Shown here: one piece after another, positions 1 through 8,610 of the stretch | Position numbering within the stretch: the stretch's first letter is position 1 | Layout: each line of letters begins with the position of its first letter | From: JAFAVZ01 sp036009105 | GTDB taxonomy: Bacteria; Acidobacteriota; Thermoanaerobaculia; Gp7-AA8 | Length of the DNA: 41,457 bases | Direction of reading: 5' to 3' | Assembly: GCA_036009105.1 (NCBI GenBank) | Contig: DASYMJ010000290.1 | Location: 1-41,457, forward strand | Notes under the pieces: generated by a model | What the model was told of the DNA's origin: nothing | What the model saw: the letters and a program-made list of their open reading frames with translations, nothing else | Databases searched by the model: none | Translations under genes and position numbers: made by a program

Positions 1-729
1 GATCCGGCGCCCGGCAGCGAGCTCGCCGAGCAGCCACGCCTCGGCGTGGTCCGGCGCGCCGATGCTGTCGAACATGTCGAGCACCGGGCCGGGGGCGCCG
101 CCGTGCAGCGGCCCCTTGAGCGCGCCGACCGCGCCGACCACGGCGGACACGAGATCGGAACCGGTCGAGGTGATCACGCGCGCGGTGAAGGTCGACGCGT
201 TGAGGCCGTGATCCATCACCGTGTTCAGGTACGTCTCCATCCCCCGCACCCGCTCCTCGGACGGCTCCTCGCCGGAGAGCATGTAGAGATAGTTCGCCGC
301 ATGGCGCAGGTCGCGCCGCGGCGGGAGCGGCTCGCGCCCGCTCCGCAGCCGTGCGTACGCGGCCACGATCGTGGCGAACCTGGCGACGATGTCCGCCCCC
401 TCCCCGCCGCCCATCGACAGCGTCCCGGCGGCGATGCGCAGCGCGTCCATCGGCTCCACGTTCCTGCCCGCGCAGGCGGCGAGCAGCTCCAGCGTCTCGG
501 CCGGCAGCTCGCGCCGCGAGGCGAGGTCGGCGCGGAACGAGGCCAGCTGCACGGCATCGGGCAGCTCGCCGTGCCAGAGCAGCCAGACCGTCTCCTCGAA
601 CGTCGCGCTCGCCGCCAGCTCTTCGACGCGATAGCCGCCGATGATCAGCTCCCCGCGCTCTCCGTCCACCATGCTCAGCCGCGTCTCCGCGACCACCACG
701 CCTTCCAGTCCGGTGTTGATCTTGTCCAT
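1..729 (-). CDS. Citrate synthase family protein, 3' end cut by window edge
   Basis: The product would condense acetyl-CoA (or propionyl-CoA) with oxaloacetate in the cytoplasm. The visible part carries the family blocks DHGLNAST and LKGPLHGGAPGP; the His in PLHGG is the first catalytic residue. The second catalytic His and the Asp lie beyond position 1, so activity and citrate versus 2-methylcitrate preference cannot be judged. Two in-frame ATGs exist, at 741 and 729. I prefer 729 because a TTGACA/TATGTT promoter upstream has its -10 box over the ATG at 741 and would start transcription near 729. The gene is divergent from a second citrate-synthase-like gene at 786, so the two probably share control and may form a mixed enzyme. 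The family is certain; the start and the substrate are not. Confidence 0.9.
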   Translation of the reverse strand, partial: MDKINTGLEGVVVAETRLSMVDGERGELIIGGYRVEELAASATFEETVWLLWHGELPDAVQLASFRADLASRRELPAETLELLAACAGRNVEPMDALRIAAGTLSMGGGEGADIVARFATIVAAYARLRSGREPLPPRRDLRHAANYLYMLSGEEPSEERVRGMETYLNTVMDHGLNASTFTARVITSTGSDLVSAVVGAVGALKGPLHGGAPGPVLDMFDSIGAPDHAEAWLLGELAAGRRI

Positions 730-736
730 GCCGGCC

Positions 737-784
737 AACATAGGATCGGGTGTATCATCCTGTCAATGTTGATCGGACAATCAA
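737..784. promoter_or_regulatory. Shared divergent promoter/operator of the two citrate synthase genes
   Basis: On the minus strand TTGACA (766-761) and TATGTT (742-737) are separated by 18 bases and point into the citrate synthase gene. On the other side an inverted repeat TTGAT-6-ATCAA spans 769-784 and ends one base before the ATG of the HTH-citrate synthase. Its position, and the DNA-binding domain in that neighbour, make it a plausible autoregulatory operator. The boxes are seen; their function is inferred. Confidence 0.45.
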
Positions 785-785
785 T

Positions 786-1985
786 ATGAAGGATGCGACG
801 TGGCTCAGCGCGGCCGAGGCGGCCAAGCGCCTGGGGGTGAGCGTGACGACTTTGTATGCGTACGTCAGCCGCGGCTTCATCCGCTCCGAGCCGTCCGCCG
901 GCAAGTCGCGCGCGCGGCGGTACCGGCGGGAGGACGTGGAGCGCCTGCGCAGCCGCAACGAAGAGCGCCGCGATCCTGCCAAAGCGGGCCGGCGGGCCCT
1001 ACATTGGGGTGTGCCCGTCCTGGAGTCCGCCATCACCCTCATCGCCAACGGAAAGCTGTACTACCGCGGCCATGACGTTGCGGAACTGGCCCGCACGTGC
1101 ACCGTCGAGCAGGTGGCGTCGCTCATCTGGACGGGAGCATTCGACAGCGACATCTTCGGCACGCCCCTGCACGTCATCGCGGGCGGGCGCAGCGAAGAGG
1201 GGCTGCCCTTCATCAACCGCTGCCAGTCCATCCTCCCCCTGGTCGCGGCGCGCGACTCGCTGGCCTGGGACCTCCGCCCGCGCTCCGTCGCCCAGACCGG
1301 CTGGCGCATTCTCAACCTGCTGACCAGCGTGGGGGTCGAATCGGCGGAGCTGGAGGAAACCATCGAGGAGACGCTCGTCCGCGAGTGGGCGCCGAAGGCG
1401 AAGCAGTCCGCGAACCTCGTCCGCGCCGCGATCATCCTCTCCGCCGATCACGAGCTGAACGTCTCCTCCTTCACCGCGCGCTGCGTCGCCTCCGCCGGCG
1501 CGAACCCCTACTCCGTCGTCCTCGGCGGTCTGGCCGCGATCGAAGGTGTGAAACACGGCGGCCTGAGCGCGCGGGTGGAGACGCTGTGGGACGAGTCGCG
1601 CCGCGCGCGCGACCTCCGCCGCGCCCTGGGCGACCGACTGCGCCGCGGCGAGACCATCGACGGCTTCGGCCATCGCCTCTACACCGGCGGCGATCCACGG
1701 GCCCAGGTGCTGCTGGAGATGCTGGCCGAATCGTTCCCGAAATCGAAGGACCTGGAGCTCGCGCAATCGTTCGTCGACGCGGCCCAGTCGCTGCTGGGCG
1801 AGCAGCCGACCATCGACTTCGCGCTCGTCGCCATGTGCCGCACGCTCCGCCTCCCGTCCGGCGCCCCTCTGGCCCTCTTCGCCCTCGGCCGCACCATCGG
1901 CTGGATCGGCCACGCCATCGAGCAGTACGCCGAGGGGGCCATCATCCGGCCGCGGGCCAAGTACACCGGGCCCGCGCCGGAGTGA
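786..1985 (+). CDS. HTH-domain/citrate synthase fusion protein
   Basis: This 399-residue protein joins two parts. Residues 5-55 form an excisionase/MerR-type helix-turn-helix (LSAAEAAKRLGVSVTTLY, then a basic RARRYRREDVERL segment). Residues 75-395 are a citrate synthase domain. The catalytic set looks intact: H257 in VKHGG, H296 in GFGHRLY and D344 in TIDFAL; IRPRAKYTGP near the end matches the substrate-binding tail. DHELN replaces the usual DHGLN. It could be an active enzyme, a metabolite-sensing regulator, or the partner subunit of the divergent citrate synthase. I chose the ATG at 786 because the HTH begins there; an upstream in-frame ATG at 750 would add residues with no family support. 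The stop lies two bases before a dispersed palindrome. Confidence 0.85.
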   Translation: MKDATWLSAAEAAKRLGVSVTTLYAYVSRGFIRSEPSAGKSRARRYRREDVERLRSRNEERRDPAKAGRRALHWGVPVLESAITLIANGKLYYRGHDVAELARTCTVEQVASLIWTGAFDSDIFGTPLHVIAGGRSEEGLPFINRCQSILPLVAARDSLAWDLRPRSVAQTGWRILNLLTSVGVESAELEETIEETLVREWAPKAKQSANLVRAAIILSADHELNVSSFTARCVASAGANPYSVVLGGLAAIEGVKHGGLSARVETLWDESRRARDLRRALGDRLRRGETIDGFGHRLYTGGDPRAQVLLEMLAESFPKSKDLELAQSFVDAAQSLLGEQPTIDFALVAMCRTLRLPSGAPLALFALGRTIGWIGHAIEQYAEGAIIRPRAKYTGPAPE

Positions 1986-1987
1986 CC

Positions 1988-2088
1988 GTGTCATCCTGAG
2001 CCCCCGGAGAGGGCGAAGGATCCGTACCGATCTTGCGCCGCGCCTGAAGGTACGGATCCTTCGGCGTCTGCGCGCCTCAGGAGGACAC
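1988..2088. repeat. Class A dispersed palindrome, copy 1
   Basis: This is an imperfect palindrome with outer arms GTGTCATCCTGAG and CTCAGGAGGACAC and inner arms GCGAAGGATCCGTACC and GGTACGGATCCTTCGGC. It lies between convergent genes, and its right arm encodes the last residues and stop codon of the M20 peptidase. Related copies are at 5169-5258, 21714-21812 and 39275-39311. The convergent position would suit a hairpin terminator, but there is no U-tract. Confidence 0.9.
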
Positions 2089-3450
2089 CGAGGCCACGGC
2101 CTCGATGTACTTCGCGAACGCCACCATGCCGCCGCTGGCCTGCTGCCAGTCGTAGTTCTCGTTCGGGGCGTGGTAGCCGTGCTCGGGGAGGGAGAGGCCG
2201 AGGAACAGCACCGGCGCTTTCAGCACCTTCTCCATGGAGATCACGGCGCCGATGGAGCCGCCCTCGCGGACGAACACCGGCTCGCGGCCGAAGGCGAACT
2301 TCATCGCGTTGCGCACGGCATCGGCGTACGGCCCGGTCGTCGGCGCCTTGTACGGCCACATGCTCGCCTCGGAGGAGACCTTCACGTCCGGATTGCGCGA
2401 GGCGACGAACTCCTTCACCAGCTTGAGGATCTTGCGCGGGTCCTGGTTCGGCACCAGGCGCGTGGAGATCTTGACCGAGCCGCGCGGCGGGATCACCGTC
2501 TTGATGCCGGCGCCGTGATAGCCGCCCGTCACGCCGTGCACCTCGAAGGTCGGCATGGCCCAGATGCGCTTCATCAGGTCGATCGGGTCGTCGGTGCGGA
2601 TGGAGCGGAACTCGTGGTCCTTCATGAACTGCCGGACCTCGAAGCCGGAGTTGGCGAACTCCTTCAGCTCCTTCTTCGTCGGCGGCACCACGTCGTCGTA
2701 GAAGCCTTTGATCTTCACCTTGCCGGTCGTCCCGTCGTACATCTCGGCCACCAGCTTGATCAGTTCGCCGAGAGGGTTGCGGGCGGCGCCGCCGGTGACG
2801 CCGGAGTGCTGGTCGGTGCGGCCGGTCTCCAGCGACAGCTCGAAGCCCTGCAGGCCGCGCAGGCCGGCGGGGCACGCGGGCTGCTTGCGCGAGACCCAGA
2901 TCGTGTCCGAGACGATGACCGAGTCGGTGGCGAGATCCTTGCCGAGCTTCCGGATGGCCCCCTCGAAGTTGCCGGAGCCGATCTCCTCTTCCAGTTCCCA
3001 CAGGATGCGGATGTTCGCCTTCACGCCCGCCTCGCGCGCGGCGCGGATGCCCCACAGCGCGGTGAGCGCGGGGCCCTTGTCATCGGTGGTGCCGCGGCCG
3101 AAGTAGCGGTCGCCCTGCCTGGTGAAGACGAACGGGTCGGTCTTCCACGGCTCGGTCTCGCGCGAGGCCGGCTGCACGTCGAGGTGGTTGTAGAGCGTGA
3201 CCGTCGGCGCGCCCGCTTCGCCGGGGAAGGCGGCGATGACGAGGGGATGGCCGGGCGTCTCCACGATGCGCGGCTCGCCGCCGAACTCGCGGATGGTCTG
3301 CGCTCCGAGCTCCGCCATGCGCTGGATGTCCGCCTTGCGGTCGGGATCGGGCGAGACGCTGGGCACTTCCACGAATTCGCGGAGCTTGTTCTCGAAGTGG
3401 TTGCGCTCCGCGGCGGCGTAGCTGGAGAGGGACTTTTTGTCGAGTTGCAT
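2077..3450 (-). CDS. M20-family metallo-dipeptidase
   Basis: A 457-residue zinc aminoacyl peptidase, probably cytoplasmic, cleaving dipeptides. The metal and catalytic blocks are in family order: YNHLDVQPA (H89, D91), RGTTDDKGP (D123), WELEEEIGSGN (catalytic Glu near 154-156) and the C-terminal PEHGYHAPNENYD (His near 427). Length fits the M20 dipeptidase group. I chose the ATG at 3450 because the helical start matches the family; further upstream the frame runs into the gamma-glutamyltransferase gene. No clear Shine-Dalgarno is seen. It ends 20 bases after that gene, so the two probably form one transcript; extracellular transpeptidation and dipeptide hydrolysis would together recycle gamma-glutamyl peptides. 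The last residues, VSS, and the stop are encoded by a dispersed palindrome. Confidence 0.9.
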   Translation of the reverse strand: MQLDKKSLSSYAAAERNHFENKLREFVEVPSVSPDPDRKADIQRMAELGAQTIREFGGEPRIVETPGHPLVIAAFPGEAGAPTVTLYNHLDVQPASRETEPWKTDPFVFTRQGDRYFGRGTTDDKGPALTALWGIRAAREAGVKANIRILWELEEEIGSGNFEGAIRKLGKDLATDSVIVSDTIWVSRKQPACPAGLRGLQGFELSLETGRTDQHSGVTGGAARNPLGELIKLVAEMYDGTTGKVKIKGFYDDVVPPTKKELKEFANSGFEVRQFMKDHEFRSIRTDDPIDLMKRIWAMPTFEVHGVTGGYHGAGIKTVIPPRGSVKISTRLVPNQDPRKILKLVKEFVASRNPDVKVSSEASMWPYKAPTTGPYADAVRNAMKFAFGREPVFVREGGSIGAVISMEKVLKAPVLFLGLSLPEHGYHAPNENYDWQQASGGMVAFAKYIEAVASVSS

Positions 3451-3469
3451 GGCGCGGTGGATTGTATGG

Positions 3470-5155
3470 CTAATAGCCGACCGGCACGCCGCCCAGGCGC
3501 GGGTCGGAGGCGCCCAGGCGCATGCCGCTGGCCGGATCGATGGCGATGCCTTGCGCGTCGCCGAGAGCGCCCGGCGTGTCGCGGAACTTATGGCCCATCC
3601 GCTCCAGCGCCAGGCGCGTGTCGACGTTGATGCCACGCTCCTCCCAGAACAGCTCGTCCGGCAGCCACTGGTGATGGAAGCGCGGAGCGGCGATCGCTTC
3701 CTCGATGTCCATCCCGAAGTCGATCACGTTCACCACCACCTGCAGCACGGTGTTGATGATGGTCGGCCCGCCCGGCGAGCCGATCGCGAACGCGACCTTA
3801 CCGTCCTTGAGCACGACGGTCGGCGTCATGGAGGAGAGCGGCCGCTTCTTCGGCTGGATGGCGTTCGCCTCGCCCTGGATCAGCTTGTAGTCGTTCGGCA
3901 CGCCGGGCTTGGAGGTGAAGTCGTCCATCTCGTTGTTGAGCAGGACGCCCGTCCCTTTCGCGGTGACGCCGGAGCCGTAGCTGTCGTTGAGCGTGTAGGT
4001 GCTGCTGACGACGTTGCCTTCCGCGTCGACGATGGTGAAGTGCGTCGTCTCGGCGGACTCGTACGGCGCCGGGTTGCCCGCGCCGACCGCGGCGCTGGTG
4101 GAGGCGCGCGTCATGTCGATGTCGGTCCGCCGCTTCTCCGCGTAGGCGCGCGAGGTGAGCGCCGTGACCGGCACCTTCACGAAGTCGGTGTCGCCGAGGA
4201 ACTGGGCGCGGTCGGCGAAGGCCCGGCGCTCGACCTCCGTGGTGAGGTGAATCTCCTGCGATGAATGCCAGCCCAGCGCTTTGAGATCGAACGGCTCGAG
4301 CATGTGCAGCATCTCGATCAGGGCGATGCCGCCGGAGGAGGGGGGAGGCATGGTGATGATGTCGTAGCCGCGATAGGTCGCGGTCAACGGCTTCCGCACC
4401 GTCGGCTCGTACCCGGCCAGATCCTCGGAGGTGACGATGCCGCCGTGCGCGCGCATGTCTGCCACGAGCAGGCGCGCCGTTTCGCCGCGATAGAAGCCGT
4501 CGCGCCCCTGGTCGCGGATGCGCAGCAGCGTCGCGGCCAGCTCCGGCTGCACGAAGCGCTCGCCCATTTCGTAGAACTTGCCGTTGCGCTGGAAGATGCG
4601 CTGGCTCTCCGGGAAGGCAGACAGCTTCTTCTGCGTGGAGTTGCTGCGCAGGGAGCGGGCGAGGTGGTAGCTGACCGGGAAGCCTTCCGCGGCCAGCTTG
4701 CGCGCCGGCTCGACCAGCTCCGCCCATTTCAGCTTGCCGTGCCGCTGATGCGCGAGCACGAGGCCGGCCACGGTGCCCGGCACCCCGACCGCCTTGTAGC
4801 CTTCCGTGGAGAGGCCTTTGACCACGTTGCCGTTCGCGTCGAGGTACATGTCGCGCGAGGCGGCCAGCGGCGCGCGCTCGCGATAGTCGAGCGCCTCGCG
4901 GGTGCCGTCCGCCTTGCGGATGAGCATGAAGCCGCCGCCGCCGAGGTTGCCGGCGGAGGGCCAGGTCACCGCGAGGGCCAGCGAGACGGCGACCGCCGCG
5001 TCGACGGCATTGCCGCCCTTCCTCATGACGTCCGCGCCGATCTTCGACGCGATCTCGCTCGTGGACGCCACCATCGCATGCGGCGCCCGCACCGGCTCCG
5101 GCGCGGCTGCGTGCAGGGTGGTGGCGAGGAGAAGGAGGGGGAAGAGCTTCTTCAT
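3470..5155 (-). CDS. ggt: Gamma-glutamyltransferase, secreted
   Basis: A 561-residue gamma-glutamyl transpeptidase, hydrolysing or transferring the gamma-glutamyl group of glutathione and related peptides in the periplasm. Residues 1-17 (MKKLFPLLLLATTLHAA) are a signal peptide. The proenzyme self-cleaves before a Thr: here TTHFTIVD, with T370 as the expected new N-terminus and nucleophile. LNDSYGSG and the glycine-rich GSPGGPTI block fit the small subunit, and GGNAVDAAVA fits the large one. The ATG at 5155 is chosen because it starts the signal peptide; the frame is open further upstream into a dispersed palindrome, which would add an unlikely leader. It is followed 20 bases later by the M20 peptidase. 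Confidence 0.95.
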   Translation of the reverse strand: MKKLFPLLLLATTLHAAAPEPVRAPHAMVASTSEIASKIGADVMRKGGNAVDAAVAVSLALAVTWPSAGNLGGGGFMLIRKADGTREALDYRERAPLAASRDMYLDANGNVVKGLSTEGYKAVGVPGTVAGLVLAHQRHGKLKWAELVEPARKLAAEGFPVSYHLARSLRSNSTQKKLSAFPESQRIFQRNGKFYEMGERFVQPELAATLLRIRDQGRDGFYRGETARLLVADMRAHGGIVTSEDLAGYEPTVRKPLTATYRGYDIITMPPPSSGGIALIEMLHMLEPFDLKALGWHSSQEIHLTTEVERRAFADRAQFLGDTDFVKVPVTALTSRAYAEKRRTDIDMTRASTSAAVGAGNPAPYESAETTHFTIVDAEGNVVSSTYTLNDSYGSGVTAKGTGVLLNNEMDDFTSKPGVPNDYKLIQGEANAIQPKKRPLSSMTPTVVLKDGKVAFAIGSPGGPTIINTVLQVVVNVIDFGMDIEEAIAAPRFHHQWLPDELFWEERGINVDTRLALERMGHKFRDTPGALGDAQGIAIDPASGMRLGASDPRLGGVPVGY

Positions 5156-5168
5156 GCGTCCCAAGTGT

Positions 5169-5258
5169 AGTGTCATCCCGAGGCGCAAAGACGCCGAAGG
5201 ATCCCCTGCCAAGCACGAGGGAGATCCTTCGGCGTCTGCGCGCCTTCAGGATGACACT
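5169..5258. repeat. Class A dispersed palindrome, copy 2
   Basis: Outer arms AGTGTCATCCCGAGGCGC and GCGCCTTCAGGATGACACT, with inner CGCCGAAGGATC and GATCCTTCGGCG. It sits between the stop of the HD-GYP gene and the start of ggt, both read leftward. It supplies the final VSS and stop of the HD-GYP gene and forms most of the ggt leader region. Confidence 0.9.
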
Positions 5259-6916
5259 TGGTCGATCGCTCCCAGGAACCGCTCCACCAGCGCGGGGTCG
5301 AACTGCTTGCCGGCGCCCTCGCGCAACTCCTTCTCCGCGTCGGCCGGCGAGGCGATCTTCTCGTAGGCCCAGGGCGAGGTGATGGCCGCCCACACGTCCG
5401 CGATCTGGAGGATGCGGGAGGCGATGGGGATGCGCTCGCCGGCCAGCCGCTGCGGGTAGCCTGTTCCATCCCAGCGCTCGTGATGATGGAGCACCGCTTC
5501 GGCGATCTCGGCGCCGAGCATCGGCTCGACCAGCGTCGCGCCAACCAGCGGGTGGTCCATCAGCGCCTGCATGTGCTCGTCGGTGAGGCGGGTCCGTTTG
5601 GCGAGGCGGTCGTAGTCGAGCAGGCGCAGGCCGACGTCGTGCACGAGCGCCGCGATGCGCACCTTTTCGATCTGGTCATCGTTGAGGCCGAGCAGCTTGG
5701 CGAAGCGCTGGCCGATGCCGGCGGTGAGGCGGCAGTGATCGGCCAGTCCCGGGAACTTCTTGAAGTCCGGCTCGAGCAGAGCCTCGGCCGTAGCGTAGCG
5801 CTGCGCGGCCCACTCGGCGCGTCCGAGGATGCCGGCCACGGCTTCGCCGAAGCGGTCGACGAAGGAGAGGAACTGCGCGCGCGCGGCGTCGTCGGGCGTC
5901 GTCTCGAAGGCGACGGTGAGGACCAGGCCTTCGATCAAGCGCGGCGCGAGCGGCGCGTTGGCCACCACCCGGATGCGCTCCGGGTAGACGTGCGCGCCGC
6001 TCTTGTTGCCGGCGGGCCAGAGCAGCGGCTCCATGCTCAGCGTCTCTTCGCCGCGGCGCAGCCGGTTCGCGATGTGCTTGCGCAGGAGCTTGATGGAGGC
6101 CTCGTCGATCTCGCCGCGGGTGACGAACACCTGCTTCTCGACGCTGCCGACGGTGGTGAGCACGCCGGCCACCGCGCCGGGCAGGGCGAGGGCGGCGGGG
6201 AGGAAGACGCGGATCTGTTCGGTGTCCTCCTCCGTCAGCTCGCGGCGGGAGTCGAACGTCTTGCCGCGCCGCTTGGTTCTCTCCCGGGCCAGCAGCACGA
6301 TGGCCTGCGCCTTCTCGGAGAGGGTGTCGGACGGCACGGCCGGCTGCAGGCCGGAGTCGCGCGGCACGGCGGGGATGCGCATGCGGGAGGACTGCCGGCG
6401 CTTGGGCGGCGGCACCACGAGCGGCACGGAGCCGACGCCGTAGAGTTCCTTCGTGGAGAGGACTCTGCTGATCTCCTCCACCACTTTCTGCGCGGCGGCG
6501 ACGTCCTGCTCGTCGAACGGCTTGCGCCCGGCCTTGTCGCGCAGGTCGACGAAGCCGACGATGCGCCGGCCGCGGCCGAAGATGGGGACGGCGAGCAGCC
6601 GCTCGTTCTGCTGGCGGAAGAGCAGCTCGCCGATGTGGCGGTCGGTGCCGACGGCGTTGATCACCAGCGGCTTGCGCATGGCCAGCAGCTTCTGCACGAC
6701 GGCGTCCTTGCCGTCCACGCTCTGCCGGCCGGCGGCATTGTAGGCGTAGGAGGTCACGAGCTCGTACGCGCTCTCGTCGTTGTTCGTCACGGCGAGGTAG
6801 AGCGCCGCCTTGGTGGCGTTGAGGCTTTCGAAGCAGCCGTAGAGCGTCCGCTTGAGATCGGCTTCGATGGCTCGCGCTGCCGCGAGCGGCCGCGGATGGA
6901 GATGTTGATCGTTCAT
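5246..6916 (-). CDS. GAF-like/HD-GYP protein, probable c-di-GMP phosphodiesterase
   Basis: A 556-residue cytoplasmic signalling protein. The N-terminal 160 residues look like a GAF sensor domain (RLLAVPIFGRGRRIVGFVDL). A middle region of about 200 residues is unassigned. Residues 391-550 are an HD-GYP domain: HD pair at 426-427 in ALVHDVG, then HHHERWDGTGYPQRLAGE with the diagnostic GYP at 486-488. HD-GYP proteins hydrolyse cyclic di-GMP to pGpG or GMP. The ATG at 6916 begins the conserved part and no Shine-Dalgarno is clear. It diverges from a PilZ-like gene, the usual c-di-GMP receptor type, across an 84-base gap. The last residues and the stop come from a dispersed palindrome. Confidence 0.88.
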   Translation of the reverse strand: MNDQHLHPRPLAAARAIEADLKRTLYGCFESLNATKAALYLAVTNNDESAYELVTSYAYNAAGRQSVDGKDAVVQKLLAMRKPLVINAVGTDRHIGELLFRQQNERLLAVPIFGRGRRIVGFVDLRDKAGRKPFDEQDVAAAQKVVEEISRVLSTKELYGVGSVPLVVPPPKRRQSSRMRIPAVPRDSGLQPAVPSDTLSEKAQAIVLLARERTKRRGKTFDSRRELTEEDTEQIRVFLPAALALPGAVAGVLTTVGSVEKQVFVTRGEIDEASIKLLRKHIANRLRRGEETLSMEPLLWPAGNKSGAHVYPERIRVVANAPLAPRLIEGLVLTVAFETTPDDAARAQFLSFVDRFGEAVAGILGRAEWAAQRYATAEALLEPDFKKFPGLADHCRLTAGIGQRFAKLLGLNDDQIEKVRIAALVHDVGLRLLDYDRLAKRTRLTDEHMQALMDHPLVGATLVEPMLGAEIAEAVLHHHERWDGTGYPQRLAGERIPIASRILQIADVWAAITSPWAYEKIASPADAEKELREGAGKQFDPALVERFLGAIDQVSS

Positions 6917-6922
6917 GGGAGA

Positions 6923-6944
6923 CGCCAGAATGCCACATCTGGCG
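6923..6944. promoter_or_regulatory. Inverted repeat in the HD-GYP/PilZ divergent gap
   Basis: Perfect 7-base arms CGCCAGA (6923-6929) and TCTGGCG (6938-6944) flank an 8-base centre, starting 7 bases upstream of the HD-GYP start codon. It could be a repressor site controlling both genes or a small leader hairpin. No known operator consensus was recognised. Confidence 0.4.
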
Positions 6945-7000
6945 GTTGCGGGCGAGTGCCGGCAGAGGTAATCTGACGGACGGGTTCCGAACCACAAAAA

Positions 7001-7363
7001 ATGAAGACACGTCAGCCAGGCGAAGAAGTGCCCTCCGCGGTGAAGCGGCGCATGAGCGGCCGCTTCCGCGCCGTAGTCGAGCTCCCCGCCCGCCTCGGGC
7101 GCAAGGACGGGACGCTGGTCGACGTGAGCCGCGGCAGCGCGCGCGTGCGCCACGCCGGCGCGCTGGATGTGGGGACGGTGGCCCAGCTCTCCTTCCGCAG
7201 CCCGCACGGCGACTTCACCGGCACCGCCACGGTGCTCTCCTGCCGCGTGGTCGGCCAGTCCGGCGACGGCTCCACCCAGTTCGAGTCGCTGGTGCGCTTC
7301 TCGAACGTGGGGACGGAAGGGAACGCGATCCTGGACCGGGTGGTGGCGGATCAGGAAGGGTGA
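7001..7363 (+). CDS. PilZ-like domain protein
   Basis: A 120-residue single-domain protein. It has the two PilZ marks in order: RRMSGR (RxxxR) and VDVSRGS, which resembles the D/NxSxxG motif but with Ser where the last Gly is expected. PilZ domains bind cyclic di-GMP and act as receptors for motility, polysaccharide or regulatory outputs. The degenerate second motif leaves ligand binding uncertain. Hydrophobic beta strands follow (VAQLSF, ATVLSCRVVG, ESLVRF), as expected for the barrel. The ATG at 7001 follows an A-rich stretch without a clear Shine-Dalgarno. The divergent HD-GYP neighbour supports a c-di-GMP role. Confidence 0.7.
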   Translation: MKTRQPGEEVPSAVKRRMSGRFRAVVELPARLGRKDGTLVDVSRGSARVRHAGALDVGTVAQLSFRSPHGDFTGTATVLSCRVVGQSGDGSTQFESLVRFSNVGTEGNAILDRVVADQEG

Positions 7364-7437
7364 AAATGTAGGGCCGGCTCTCCAGCCGGCCCAGCGTTGT
7401 TTTACTGCGGCCGGCTGAGAGTCGGCCCTACATTTTT

Positions 7438-7438
<1 letters not shown>
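7364..7438. repeat. Class B dispersed palindrome, copy 1; likely bidirectional terminator
   Basis: A GC-rich stem with outer arms AAAATGTAGGGCCGGCTCT and AGTCGGCCCTACATTTTTT. It lies exactly between the convergent pilZ-like and argJ genes, with an A-run before and a T-run after the stem, the shape of a two-way intrinsic terminator. Related copies are at 8631-8685 and 23826-23889. Confidence 0.85.

Positions 7439-8606
<1,168 letters not shown>

Positions 8607-8610
<4 letters not shown>

Noticed and set aside
750..785. Upstream ATG for the HTH-citrate synthase
   Set aside because: The added 12 residues lie in the divergent promoter region and precede the natural start of the helix-turn-helix.
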